From: Sphingobacteriales bacterium 16-39-50
GTDB lineage: Bacteria > Bacteroidota > Bacteroidia > Sphingobacteriales > Sphingobacteriaceae
Assembly: GCA_002257025.1 (NCBI GenBank)
Contig: NCHA01000017.1
Coordinates: forward strand, 1 to 58,806
Reading direction: 5' to 3'
DNA: 58,806 nucleotides
This document shows positions 44,211 to 53,854 of this stretch, in pieces; the first letter of the stretch is position 1, and each line of letters starts with the position of its first letter. Below the pieces are notes generated by a model, which was not told the DNA's origin, made no database searches, and saw only the letters and a program-made list of their open reading frames with translations. Made by a program: the position numbers and the translations under genes.

Positions 44211-46061
44211 ATGGCTAAAGTTTCTATTAATATTGCAACCGGTTCTGTACAGAAGGAAGAAATAATTGTTGGGATAGACCTGGGCACAACGAATAGCCTG
44301 GTCGCGTTTATTAATCCTGAGGGCCAACCACAGGTAATAAATGATACCGGTAAAGGTGTTCTCGTACCTTCAGTAGTTCATTTCCAGTCGGACGGTGGAC
44401 TTATTGTAGGAAATGAAGCAAAAGAATTTTTAATATCCGATCCTCAAAATACCATCTTTTCTGTAAAACGACTTTTAGGTCGATCATTTAAAGATATTCA
44501 GGAGCATAGTAATTTATTTTCCTACAAAATTATTGACGACGATAGTGAAAGTCTGGTTAAGATCAAGGCGGGAGATAAATATTTTACCCCAATTGAGCTT
44601 TCGGGGATGATTCTGAAAGAACTGAAGGAAAGAGCTGAACATGCCTTGAAAACCTTAGTTAACCGGGCTGTAATCACCGTGCCTGCTTATTTTAATGATA
44701 GTCAGCGTCAGGCAACCCGCGACGCAGGTAAACTTGCAGGGCTTGACGTTCTACGTATTGTTAATGAACCAACCGCTGCAAGTCTGGCCTATGGTATCGG
44801 ACTAGATCCTGAAGAAGAAAAAATCATCGCTGTTTATGATTTAGGAGGCGGAACCTTCGATGTTTCTATTCTGAAAATACAGAACGGAATTTTTGAAGTC
44901 CTTTCAACCAACGGGGATACATTTTTGGGGGGAGATGATTTCGATAGGGCAATTGTGAATTACTGGATCGAACAGAATCAGTTAGGAGATAGGGCAAAGG
45001 ATTCTTCGCTTAATCAGGCGCTGCGTTTGAAAGCTGAAGAAGCAAAAAAAGCACTGACTACTCAGAATATTTTTAATGGTTTTGTTGATAACATTCCTTG
45101 TGCAATAACTAAACAGAAATTTGAAGAACTAATTCTTTCCCGTGTCGAGCAAACCATAACCTGCTGTAAAAATGCTTTGAAAGACGCAAGCCTGAATATA
45201 ACTGATATTCAGGAAGTTGTGATGGTTGGTGGTTCAACCCGGACACCATTGGTTAAACAGATGGTTGCTGCATTCTTTGAGAAGGAAGTTCATGATCAGA
45301 TCAATCCTGATGAGGTAGTTGCATTAGGTGCTGCAATTCAGTCGGATATCCTTGCCGGGAACAGAAAAGATATTTTATTGCTGGATGTTACACCACTATC
45401 ACTGGGAATTGAAACCATGGGCGGACTTATGGATGTAATCATCCCAAGGAACGCAAAAGTACCCGCTAAGGCAGGAAGGCAATATACTACCTCCATAGAC
45501 GGACAGATCAATATGAAAATCTCTGTTTTCCAGGGTGAGCGTGATCTTGTGTCTGAGAACCGGAAACTGGCCGAATTTGATTTGAAGGGAATTCCGGCAA
45601 TGCCTGCTGGTTTTCCGAAAGTGGATATTAATTTCAGGTTGAATGCCGACGGAATTCTAACTGTTGAGGCCGTTGAATTGCGCTCAGGAGTAAAACAGGA
45701 AGTTGAAGTGAAACCAACTTATGGCCTTACTGACGAGCAGGTAGAAAAAATGCTGATAGACAGTATTGAAAATGCAAAGGATGATGTAAGCAGGAGAATG
45801 CTGATAGAAGCCCGTACAGAGGGAGAACAAATGGTCTATACTGTGGAGCACTTTTTGGAAAAGAACAGCGAACAGGTTTCTGAACAGGAGACTGAGGATA
45901 CTCAAAAATTAATTGGGAATCTTAAATCTGCTTTAGGCTCCGGTGATAAAGACCTGATCCATAAAAGTATTGATGAACTGAATGAATTTACCCGGCCATT
46001 TGCTGAGAGACTGATGAACACGGCAATTTCTTCTGCAATGAAGGGGAAGGCGATTGAGTAG
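44211..46061 (+). CDS. hscA: Hsp70-family chaperone, HscA-like
   Basis: 616 residues. The nucleotide-binding domain begins [16 protein letters not shown], with [13 protein letters not shown] and [13 protein letters not shown]. The substrate-binding domain includes [17 protein letters not shown]. The length, the short N-terminal extension before the GIDLGTTNS motif and the absence of the long acidic tail of DnaK favour HscA, the Hsp70 that works with HscB and IscU in Fe-S cluster transfer. No hscB, iscU or dnaJ is in the window. It has a good -7 promoter box and is followed by a stretch of repeat words. Confidence 0.85.
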   Translation: MAKVSINIATGSVQKEEIIVGIDLGTTNSLVAFINPEGQPQVINDTGKGVLVPSVVHFQSDGGLIVGNEAKEFLISDPQNTIFSVKRLLGRSFKDIQEHSNLFSYKIIDDDSESLVKIKAGDKYFTPIELSGMILKELKERAEHALKTLVNRAVITVPAYFNDSQRQATRDAGKLAGLDVLRIVNEPTAASLAYGIGLDPEEEKIIAVYDLGGGTFDVSILKIQNGIFEVLSTNGDTFLGGDDFDRAIVNYWIEQNQLGDRAKDSSLNQALRLKAEEAKKALTTQNIFNGFVDNIPCAITKQKFEELILSRVEQTITCCKNALKDASLNITDIQEVVMVGGSTRTPLVKQMVAAFFEKEVHDQINPDEVVALGAAIQSDILAGNRKDILLLDVTPLSLGIETMGGLMDVIIPRNAKVPAKAGRQYTTSIDGQINMKISVFQGERDLVSENRKLAEFDLKGIPAMPAGFPKVDINFRLNADGILTVEAVELRSGVKQEVEVKPTYGLTDEQVEKMLIDSIENAKDDVSRRMLIEARTEGEQMVYTVEHFLEKNSEQVSEQETEDTQKLIGNLKSALGSGDKDLIHKSIDELNEFTRPFAERLMNTAISSAMKGKAIE

Positions 46062-46208
46062 TATTGTTGTCTGTTATCGGTTGTCTGACGTCTGACATCT
46101 GATGAAATAATGCTAGTTTGAAATTTTAATTATTGCCCTGAATCTTGACTCCTGATTCTTTGCTCTGTCAACTCTGCTGAATAATTAAACCATATCGGAG
46201 ATTTTTCT
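46062..46208. repeat. Stuttered-word repeats after hscA
   Basis: GTTGTCTGTTATCGGTTGTCTG, GACGTCTGACATCTGATG and CTTGACTCCTGATTCTTTGCTC-type words fill 46062-46165. They resemble the word clusters at 16719, 20640 and 21840. Confidence 0.45.
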
Positions 46209-47351
46209 ATGAGAATCATCATATTGACAACAATTTTACTCTTTTCACTTAGAGGTTCTGCCCAGAATACAGCAGCAGATAATCTTCTGATACTTGAACT
46301 TTTGCAAAATCAGCGTTATGATGAAGCAGCAGAAACCCTGAGGAAAATCTATCCGGAGCCTATTTCTGATACAAAAATTCTATCCAGGATAGGCTACAGT
46401 CTGAGGATGGCAGGCAAATTGTCTGAAGCAGAAACCTATTATCTGCGTATTCTGGAACAGGATCCAACGGAAATTTCTTCCCTTTTCAGCATGGCCGGTA
46501 TCAGTCAGCGGAAGGGTAATTTTGTAAAAGCAAAAGAGTATTACAAGCAGATTTTAGCAAGTGATAGCACCAATTTTTCGGTTTATAAGCAATTAAGTGA
46601 TATGATTGAGTCTTCCGAAGGACTTATTTATGCAACCACATATCTTCAAAAAGCTAATAGTCTTAATTCTTCCGATGGGGATATTGCCTACAGTTATTCA
46701 AAAGTTTTGAAAGATATGAAGCAGTTTGAATCAGCTGCCAGGGTGCTTAATGATGCAATAAAAGCTGATTCTACCAATTTGATTTTGTTAAGGGGGAAAG
46801 CTGAACTGGCTTATGCTATGAAAGACTGGAATGGAGTAATCGACATCTGCAGTGTCATTATCAGGGATGGTGACCGCAGTCCAAACATTGTCAAAATGCT
46901 TGGGGAAGCTTATTACTCAGTCAGAAAATATCAGCAGGCGATCGATATACTGGAAGGTATGGAAGCCAATGATATGAAGACTGAGTCGACTCTTTATTTC
47001 ATTGCAATGAGTTATAAAGCGCTCAAAAACTATAATAAATCGGTTGATTATCTCAATAAAACGATAAAGGAATCAATTTCGCTAAACACGGCCGGATATT
47101 ATGCGCAAATAGGTGATGTACTTGAGAAAAGTCAATTGACCAGAAAGTCGCTTGAAGCCTATCAGAAAAGCCTGTTTTTTGATAATAAATCTCTGACTCT
47201 TTATACAATCGCAACGATTTACGATCAGAAACTGAAGCAGCCTAAAACTGCATTAAGCTATTACAAAAGATATATCAATTCAAAGCCTCCTGCTGAGCAG
47301 AAGGCTTATATTGAATATTCAACCTACCGGATTTCACAATTGAGTAAATAA
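46209..47351 (+). CDS. Secreted or periplasmic TPR-repeat protein
   Basis: 380 residues. The N-terminal signal peptide MRIIILTTILLFSLRGSAQ is followed by repeated TPR-like helical pairs across almost the whole protein (for example LSEAETYYLRILEQDPTEIS, KAKEYYKQILASDSTNFS, KSLEAYQKSLFFDNKSLT). It probably acts as a scaffold for protein-protein contacts in the periplasm. No partner is evident from the neighbours. Confidence 0.8.
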   Translation: MRIIILTTILLFSLRGSAQNTAADNLLILELLQNQRYDEAAETLRKIYPEPISDTKILSRIGYSLRMAGKLSEAETYYLRILEQDPTEISSLFSMAGISQRKGNFVKAKEYYKQILASDSTNFSVYKQLSDMIESSEGLIYATTYLQKANSLNSSDGDIAYSYSKVLKDMKQFESAARVLNDAIKADSTNLILLRGKAELAYAMKDWNGVIDICSVIIRDGDRSPNIVKMLGEAYYSVRKYQQAIDILEGMEANDMKTESTLYFIAMSYKALKNYNKSVDYLNKTIKESISLNTAGYYAQIGDVLEKSQLTRKSLEAYQKSLFFDNKSLTLYTIATIYDQKLKQPKTALSYYKRYINSKPPAEQKAYIEYSTYRISQLSK

Positions 47352-47454
47352 ATCCGTTTCATGGTATAAAACGTCAATTTTCTACCCGATCGCAGGGACC
47401 TATTTCCTATTCCCCATTTCCTCAATCCTCAGCACAAATCATCCAATAGGTTTA

Positions 47455-47766
47455 TTAGTTTTTTGCTCCGCCTTCCATTGCTTCCCTGATAGCTTCCTGT
47501 TCTTTCAGTCCTTCAATGTTGTTTTTCTTGCCATAGACATCTTTGGCTTCTTCAAAGCTGATTAAGATCTCAGCAATTTTATCAAGATTGTCAGCAACAT
47601 TCTGGTGCATTTCTGGAAGAATTCGCTCAAGTGTTTTATTTCCCAGGTCAAAATTGTCGATCTCGATTTTACCGATCTTTTGAACAATAGCAGTCTGACT
47701 GTTTTTCAAATCTTCCAGCTCGTTCGTAATTTTCTCCATTAACTCAAATTTTTTCAGCTTATCCAT
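47455..47766 (-). CDS. Small coiled-coil protein, unknown function
   Basis: 103 residues, predominantly charged and helical (MDKLKKFELMEKITNELEDL, then DKIAEILISFEEAKDVYG). No signal peptide or family recognised. It stands alone, convergent with the TPR gene. The reading is supported by its conserved-looking composition rather than by any motif, so confidence is moderate. Confidence 0.6.
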   Translation of the reverse strand: MDKLKKFELMEKITNELEDLKNSQTAIVQKIGKIEIDNFDLGNKTLERILPEMHQNVADNLDKIAEILISFEEAKDVYGKKNNIEGLKEQEAIREAMEGGAKN

Positions 47767-48262
47767 AGTATTTCTATATTTTAAATATTAATACTGGTTA
47801 AGCAATTATACTGCCACTAATTTTGCAAAATTTAAGAGTTTTGGTTATTAATGTAATTGAGTTCTAAATGAGGATTCTATTTTAACCTGAATTAAATAGT
47901 GAATGTTAAAATATTACTGTTGAAATTGGTCAGATAGGGCTTTGTAGCAAGGATAATTTGTTTTTTGAAACCAATACCTGTGTGCTATATGTTAGTTCAG
48001 CCCTTTCCTCCGGTGTAGTTCCGGCAAGAAATCGCTTTCTATTTCAAATTTCCAATGGCCGGAAGCTACATCCTCCGGCAAGGTTTATTTTACCTGATGC
48101 TGTTTTTCATTGGGACGGTCAGCCCGGCAAAAGGATTATTTGCCATTTGAGGTAAACCTAAGGGGTGACCTATCTGTCTTTATGCTCAGAATTTTATGTG
48201 ATAGGAGCCCCCCCCCCCACGCACGTATTCTGTCTCATATCTCATATCTCACATCTCCCATT
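47767..48262. other. 496-bp intergenic region with a GC-rich structured element and a poly-C tract
   Basis: No convincing gene. 48010-48025 (CCGGTGTAGTTCCGGC) and 48058-48079 (GCCGGA..TCCGGC hairpin) are imperfect inverted copies of each other about 32 nt apart. 48208-48218 is a run of 11 C. The end (48232-48270) has TCTCATATC-type repeat words. 47767-47950 is AT-rich and otherwise featureless. Confidence 0.5.
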
Positions 48263-48853
48263 TCATATCTTTTGACGTGTCAAACGGGCAACATATTTTC
48301 CAATAATATCGAATTCCAGATTTACAGTATCTCCAATCTTAAGGCTTTTCATATTGGTATGTTCATAGGTATAGGGTATTATCGCTACAGAAAAAGAATT
48401 TTCTTTTGAGTTAATAACTGTCAGGCTTATACCGTTAACACAGATTGAACCTTTTTCGACGGTGATATTTCCAATTGCAGGATCATAGCTAATAGTATAT
48501 TCCCAGCTACCATTTTTCTCGATTACTTCAGTGCAAATACCTGTCTGGTCTACATGACCCTGAACAATATGCCCATCAAGACGGCCATTCATCTGCATGC
48601 AGCGTTCCAGATTCAGCAGATCTCCTTCTTTAAGTTTACCAAGGTTCGACTTATTTAAAGTCTCTGATATGGCTGTCACGGTATGTGTGCCTTCAGTAAC
48701 TGCGACCACAGTTAAGCAGACACCATTATGAGCAACAGACTGATCTATTTTCAATTCGTTTGAAAGGTCTGATTCAATGATAATCTCAAGATTATCCTGA
48801 TCCCTTTTCAGATTGGAGACCCTGCCTATTGTTTCGATGATACCCGTAAACAT
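48263..48853 (-). CDS. ribE: Riboflavin synthase, alpha subunit
   Basis: Dismutates two 6,7-dimethyl-8-ribityllumazine molecules to riboflavin. 196 residues with two lumazine-binding half-domains. MFTGIIETIGRV opens the first, and HIVQGHVDQTG with SICVNGISLTV lies in the second (about 97-190). The start follows accC by 18 bp, so the two are probably cotranscribed. No FMN riboswitch was recognised upstream. The end of the gene lies 5 bp or less from repeat words, possibly affecting its final codons. Confidence 0.95.
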   Translation of the reverse strand: MFTGIIETIGRVSNLKRDQDNLEIIIESDLSNELKIDQSVAHNGVCLTVVAVTEGTHTVTAISETLNKSNLGKLKEGDLLNLERCMQMNGRLDGHIVQGHVDQTGICTEVIEKNGSWEYTISYDPAIGNITVEKGSICVNGISLTVINSKENSFSVAIIPYTYEHTNMKSLKIGDTVNLEFDIIGKYVARLTRQKI

Positions 48854-48871
48854 TTTTTTATATTATATGAT

Positions 48872-50356
48872 TTAGTAAGATTTTCTGTTTTTATGCCAGG
48901 AAGATGCTGCAGGAGTTTGGTCGGTATTTATTATGCTACTGCTTTTTTGCATCATAAACTCTGCCCCGATTAAAGCTGCAATCATTGCTTCCTCCTCATT
49001 TTCAGTGCTCAAATATTCAGGAAGGAAGTACTTACCTACGAAATGAGTGTCAAACTTACCCGAAATAAATGCTTCATGCTGCATCACAAACTTCCCGAAA
49101 GCCAAAGTGGTCTGAATTCCGGTGATGCGGTATTCATCTATCGCTCTGATCATCCGTTCAATAGCTTCAGTCCGGTCTTTACCATAAGTAACCAGTTTTG
49201 CAATCATCGGATCATAATAAATAGGTATCTCCATTCCCTGTTCAAAACCATCATCTACCCGTACTCCCGGACCTTTGGGGGTGATATAGGTTTGGAGCCT
49301 GCCAATATCAGGGAGGAAATTATTTGCAGGATCTTCGGCATAAACTCTCACCTCAATAGCATGGCCCCTGATTTTCAGATCTTCCTGTTTGAAACTTAAT
49401 TTCTCGCCTCTGGCTATTTTGATTTGTTCCTTAACCAGGTCGATGCCGGTGATCATTTCAGTTACCGGGTGCTCAACCTGCAAACGGGTGTTCATTTCCA
49501 GGAAGAAAAAATCAAGGTTCTCATCCAGAATAAATTCGACGGTTCCGGCGCCTGTATAATTACAGGATCTTGCAGCATTTACTGCGCTTTCACCCATTTT
49601 TTGTCTTAATTCTTCGCTCAGAATGGATGATGGAGCTTCTTCAACAACTTTCTGATGTCTTCTTTGAACTGAGCAATCGCGCTCAAACAAATGCACAATA
49701 TTGCCATGATTATCACCTAAAACCTGAATTTCTATGTGACGTGGTGAGGAGACATAGCGTTCAATAAAGACAGATCCATCTCCAAATGCCGAGGTAGCCT
49801 CAGATACAGCAAGATCCATTTGCTCTACAAAATCAGCGGGCTTTTCTACAATACGCATACCCTTGCCACCGCCACCGGCAGCTGCTTTGATAAGGATGGG
49901 GAAACCGATTTCCTGAGCCCTGTTTTGAGCGATCTGAAGATCTGTTACTGCTTCCTCTGTCCCGGGAACCATAGGGATATTGTATTTCATCGCTGCAGCT
50001 TTTGCCGACAACTTATTTCCCATAATCTCCATTGCTTCCGGAGATGGCCCGATAAGTGTCAAACCAGCCTCTTTTACCATTCTGGCAAAGGCAGCATTTT
50101 CAGAAAGAAAACCATAGCCCGGATGAATACCCTGAGCACCTGTTTTGAAACAGGCTTCTATAATTTTTTCTCCCGAGAGGTATGATTGAGAAGAGGGGGC
50201 GGGGCCAATACAAACAGCTTCATCAGCATATCTTACATGCAGGGCATTGCGGTCGGCTTCAGAGAATACCGCCACAGTTTTTATTCCCATTTCCCTTGCT
50301 GAACGCATGATGCGCAGCGCAATCTCCCCCCGGTTGGCTATCAGGATCTTTTCCAT
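48872..50356 (-). CDS. accC: Acetyl-CoA carboxylase, biotin carboxylase subunit
   Basis: Carboxylates biotin on the carrier protein using ATP and bicarbonate, the first half of malonyl-CoA synthesis. 494 residues; the usual length is about 450, and the extra 40 residues at the C-terminus are low in motifs. ANRGEIALRIMRSAREMG, KAAAGGGGKGMRIVEKP (ATP grasp), FLEMNTRLQVEHPVTEMITG (active site) and EDPANNFLPDIG are as expected. A TACCTTTG box (50360-50367) ends 3 nt before the ATG, suggesting a leaderless mRNA. It is followed by ribE. Confidence 0.95.
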   Translation of the reverse strand: MEKILIANRGEIALRIMRSAREMGIKTVAVFSEADRNALHVRYADEAVCIGPAPSSQSYLSGEKIIEACFKTGAQGIHPGYGFLSENAAFARMVKEAGLTLIGPSPEAMEIMGNKLSAKAAAMKYNIPMVPGTEEAVTDLQIAQNRAQEIGFPILIKAAAGGGGKGMRIVEKPADFVEQMDLAVSEATSAFGDGSVFIERYVSSPRHIEIQVLGDNHGNIVHLFERDCSVQRRHQKVVEEAPSSILSEELRQKMGESAVNAARSCNYTGAGTVEFILDENLDFFFLEMNTRLQVEHPVTEMITGIDLVKEQIKIARGEKLSFKQEDLKIRGHAIEVRVYAEDPANNFLPDIGRLQTYITPKGPGVRVDDGFEQGMEIPIYYDPMIAKLVTYGKDRTEAIERMIRAIDEYRITGIQTTLAFGKFVMQHEAFISGKFDTHFVGKYFLPEYLSTENEEEAMIAALIGAEFMMQKSSSIINTDQTPAASSWHKNRKSY

Positions 50357-50359
50357 TTA

Positions 50360-50367
50360 CAAAGGTA
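50360..50367 (-). promoter_or_regulatory. TAnnTTTG promoter box of accC
   Basis: TACCTTTG on the minus strand is 3 nt from ATG 50356. The same geometry is seen at the LuxE-like, DEAD-box and ccmB genes. Confidence 0.6.
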
Positions 50368-50411
50368 TTTATTTAGGCGCTACGCTGATAGGGCTAATTC
50401 GAACTTAACGT

Positions 50412-51446
50412 TTAATGCATTTTATTCAAAACATCAATGGTATATCCTATTTGCTCATCATTGATATCCAGATGTGTAACAAATCTGATCATTTGTTTGC
50501 CGAAGGTATTACACTTTATTCCATGATGTTTTAATTTTTCAACAAATTCATCAGGATTATGTTTTTTGTCGAGCTCAAAGATCACAATATTCGTATCTGC
50601 GGGCATAATACTGATAACAAATGGTAAACTAATTAGTGTTTCAGCCAGTGTTTTAGCATTCCTATGATCTGTTTTCAGGCGATCAATATGATGATCGAGG
50701 GCATAGATTCCGGCCGCTGCAAGATAACCTGCCTGTCGCCATCCACCCCCCAATGCTTTGCGAATCCTTCTTGCATGATAAATGGTTTCTCTGCTTCCCA
50801 GAAGTACAGATCCAACAGGGGCACCAAGACCTTTTGACAAACAAACGGATATCCCATCAAACATTCTTCCATACTCTTTGGGATCATCCCCCGACTCAGC
50901 CAGAGCATTAAAGATCCTGGCTCCATCCAGATGCAGGTAAATGTTTTTTAAGCGGCATAAATGGTAGATCGGCTCAATCTGATCCAGAGTATAAAAGCTT
51001 CCACCACCACGGTTTACTGTATTTTCAAGGACAACCAGGCTACTTTTTGGATAGTGAACGTTATCAGGATTTATATGAGGCTCGATAAGCTCGGCACTAA
51101 GTCTGCCCCGGTCTCCGTATAGCAAACGGACAGAAGCCATTGAATTATAGGCAATTCCACCACCCTCATAACGGTAAACATGTGCGGTTTCATCACAGAT
51201 TACCTCTTCCATCGGATTGGTAAAACGTTTGATCGCAATCTGATTTGTCATAGTCCCGGAAGGGCAAAAAAGGGCATCTTCCATACCAAAGATGGCTGCA
51301 GTTTTCTCCTGTAATGCATTGACAGTTTCATCTTCTTCAAATACATCATCCCCAACCTTTGCACTATACATTGCCTCAAGCATTCCTGGTGTTGGTCGCG
51401 TAACTGTATCGCTTCTCAGGTCAACAATCATTTTAATCTCATTCAT
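50412..51446 (-). CDS. ltaA: Low-specificity L-threonine aldolase
   Basis: A fold-type I PLP enzyme of 344 residues that cleaves L-threonine and L-allo-threonine to glycine and acetaldehyde. [20 protein letters not shown] opens the conserved part; the Met at residue 6 (51431) is an alternative start. The PLP lysine is K205 in [33 protein letters not shown] is also conserved. It stands upstream of accC on the same strand after 55 bp, but accC has its own promoter. It is distinct from the D-threonine-aldolase-type enzyme at 4493. Confidence 0.92.
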   Translation of the reverse strand: MNEIKMIVDLRSDTVTRPTPGMLEAMYSAKVGDDVFEEDETVNALQEKTAAIFGMEDALFCPSGTMTNQIAIKRFTNPMEEVICDETAHVYRYEGGGIAYNSMASVRLLYGDRGRLSAELIEPHINPDNVHYPKSSLVVLENTVNRGGGSFYTLDQIEPIYHLCRLKNIYLHLDGARIFNALAESGDDPKEYGRMFDGISVCLSKGLGAPVGSVLLGSRETIYHARRIRKALGGGWRQAGYLAAAGIYALDHHIDRLKTDHRNAKTLAETLISLPFVISIMPADTNIVIFELDKKHNPDEFVEKLKHHGIKCNTFGKQMIRFVTHLDINDEQIGYTIDVLNKMH

Positions 51447-51589
51447 GCCTAAAATTATATTTTATCTCTATTATCAAAAATTTTTTCTTATATTAATCAT
51501 AAATCTTTTGTAAATCAGCAATTATTGCAATTTACAATGGTCGTTTCTGACCTATATATCCCGGTTAATGAAGTTTTAATTGACCATAT

Positions 51590-51611
51590 CTGGTTCATTG
51601 TAAGGAACCAG
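51590..51611 (+). promoter_or_regulatory. Leader hairpin of the trehalose gene
   Basis: CTGGTTC (51590-51596) and GAACCAG (51605-51611) with an 8-nt loop lie 28 bp before ATG 51640. It could be an operator or a leader structure. Confidence 0.35.
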
Positions 51612-51639
51612 GGTCTGTTTATTAATCTAAAAAAATCAC

Positions 51640-53820
51640 ATGAGTAAAACTATAATAGTTTCAAACAGGTTGCCCGTCAAAATTTCTGATGAGAATGGGG
51701 AATATACCTATTCTTCAAGTGAAGGCGGACTGGCAACGGGTTTAGGTTCTATCTATAAAGATGGTGAAAATATCTGGATTGGTTGGCCTGGAATTGAGGT
51801 GAATGAATCCGGAAAGAAGGCTGATATTACCAGAAATCTGAAAGACATGAAACTTCTCCCTGTTTTCTTAAGTCAGGAGGAGATTTCAGAATACTATGAG
51901 GGTTTTTCCAACGAAATTTTATGGCCAATATTTCATTATTATGCATCAACTTATGTTAATTACAAACAATCAAACTGGGATTTTTATCAAAGTGTAAATC
52001 AAAAGTTCAGGGATGCTATACTAGATGTAGCAGAACCTGGTGACACAATTTGGATTCATGATTATCAATTGTTGTTGCTCCCGGGAATGGTCAGGTCAAA
52101 GAATGTTGATTTGACTATAGGGTTCTTCTTGCATATTCCCTTTCCTTCTTACGAATTGTTCAGACTTATCCCCTGGAGAGCAGAATTACTTGAGGGGATG
52201 TTAGGAGCTGATTTGGTTGGGTTCCATACTTATGATGATGTACAGCATTTTATGAATGCGGCTATTCGTATCCTGCCAATTAATTCCAATTCTAATATTT
52301 TGACCGTAGATGACCGCCCGGTTGTTGCCGAAGCTTTCCCTATGGGGATTGATTATAATAAGTATTCTTCTCTTACCAATGACAATGCAGTATTAGAACA
52401 GATCGAATTACTAAAAGAAAATTTTAGTGATAGCCGAATTATTTTATCTGTAGACCGACTGGATTATAGTAAGGGTATTTTGCAAAGATTAGCAGCTTTT
52501 GAGCTTCTGCTCGAATTATATCCTGAATATATAGGTAAGGTGGTGCTATATATGGTTGTTGTTCCATCCCGGGATACGGTACCTCAATATAAAGAGTTGA
52601 AAGATCATATTGACAAAAAGGTAGGAAATATTAATGCTTCCTACCGTACCATGCAATGGTCGCCTGTGTTGTATTTCTATCGATCATTATCTATTGAAGA
52701 ATTATCAGCTTTATATCAGATCGCTGATATTGGTCTTGTAACTCCTATGCGCGATGGGATGAACCTTGTCAGTAAAGAATATGTAGCCAGCCGAACCGGC
52801 AATAACGGAGTCTTAATTCTTAGTGAAATGGCAGGGGCATCTAAGGAGTTGATTGATGCACTAATTGTGAATCCTAATAATATAGGAGATATAACCAGAG
52901 CAATCGTTCAGGCTTTGAATATGACTTTAGCTGAACAGGAAACCAAAATGGCGGAAATGAGAAAGGTGGTTTCCCAGTTTAATATCTTTCATTGGGTCAG
53001 GATATACATGGATAAGTTACAAGAAGTCAAGGAATTACAAAGATCCTTGCAATCAAGGCATGTTGATCAGAGGATAGCAAAAACAATAATCACCAGATAT
53101 TCTACTACTTCAAAACGTATTATCTTTTTGGACTATGATGGTACACTTGTTAATTTCAATACTGACATAAATAAAGCCAGTCCTGATTCCGGACTTTATC
53201 AATTACTTGCAAAACTAAGTTCAGATAAGGCAAATGAAATTGTTCTGATAAGTGGACGCGATCATCATAAGATGGATGAGTGGTTTGGAAATTCCGGTGT
53301 TCACATTATTGCTGAACATGGTGTCTGGCAAAAAGAGGTAGGTGGTAAATGGACAAGTATTATGGGCTTGACCGATTCCTGGAAAGAAGAAATATTTCCA
53401 ATTTTAAACACTTATGTCGAACGGACACCGGGCTCATTTATTGAAGAGAAAAGCTTTTCTCTTGTCTGGCATTTCCGGAAAGTCCCAAAAGATCTGGGAG
53501 ATCTCAGAGTTTCTGAACTTGTAAACAACCTTGTGTACCTTACTAAAGATAAAGGCCTGCAGCTTTTACCGGGTAACAAAGTGATTGAGATCAAAAATAT
53601 TGAGATCAATAAGGGAAAAGCTGCCCTGAATTTCATGTTCAAGAAAGATTATGATTTCATAATGGCTATAGGCGATGATCATACCGATGAAGATATTTTC
53701 AAGGCTCTGCCAGATTCTGCCTATACCTTTAAGGTAGGCAGTAGTTTATCAGCTGCCCGTTTTTATCTCCGTAATTCCGGGGATGTAAGACAATTTTTAC
53801 ACCGTCTTAGCTCTGAATAA
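51640..53820 (+). CDS. otsAB: Bifunctional trehalose-6-phosphate synthase / phosphatase
   Basis: 726 residues. Residues 1 to about 470 form a GT20 synthase ([49 protein letters not shown]), joining UDP- or NDP-glucose to glucose-6-phosphate. Residues from about 490 form a HAD phosphatase with nucleophile D498 in FLDYDGTLV and D500, and [10 protein letters not shown] near the end. Thus both steps of trehalose synthesis are in one chain. It is a single gene with its own leader, and a GH15 gene faces it from the other side, suggesting linked synthesis and breakdown. Confidence 0.94.
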   Translation: MSKTIIVSNRLPVKISDENGEYTYSSSEGGLATGLGSIYKDGENIWIGWPGIEVNESGKKADITRNLKDMKLLPVFLSQEEISEYYEGFSNEILWPIFHYYASTYVNYKQSNWDFYQSVNQKFRDAILDVAEPGDTIWIHDYQLLLLPGMVRSKNVDLTIGFFLHIPFPSYELFRLIPWRAELLEGMLGADLVGFHTYDDVQHFMNAAIRILPINSNSNILTVDDRPVVAEAFPMGIDYNKYSSLTNDNAVLEQIELLKENFSDSRIILSVDRLDYSKGILQRLAAFELLLELYPEYIGKVVLYMVVVPSRDTVPQYKELKDHIDKKVGNINASYRTMQWSPVLYFYRSLSIEELSALYQIADIGLVTPMRDGMNLVSKEYVASRTGNNGVLILSEMAGASKELIDALIVNPNNIGDITRAIVQALNMTLAEQETKMAEMRKVVSQFNIFHWVRIYMDKLQEVKELQRSLQSRHVDQRIAKTIITRYSTTSKRIIFLDYDGTLVNFNTDINKASPDSGLYQLLAKLSSDKANEIVLISGRDHHKMDEWFGNSGVHIIAEHGVWQKEVGGKWTSIMGLTDSWKEEIFPILNTYVERTPGSFIEEKSFSLVWHFRKVPKDLGDLRVSELVNNLVYLTKDKGLQLLPGNKVIEIKNIEINKGKAALNFMFKKDYDFIMAIGDDHTDEDIFKALPDSAYTFKVGSSLSAARFYLRNSGDVRQFLHRLSSE

Positions 53821-53854
53821 ATTCTAAACATAGTTGTATGTAATGCTAAATGGC

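Noticed and set aside
48001..48090. FMN riboswitch upstream of ribE
   Set aside because: The element has CCGGTGTAGTTCCGG, slightly like one RFN segment, but it lies downstream of ribE and lacks the other conserved segments.
47958..48155. 65-residue plus-strand frame
   Set aside because: It spans the structured GC-rich element, has no promoter or motif and no family resemblance.
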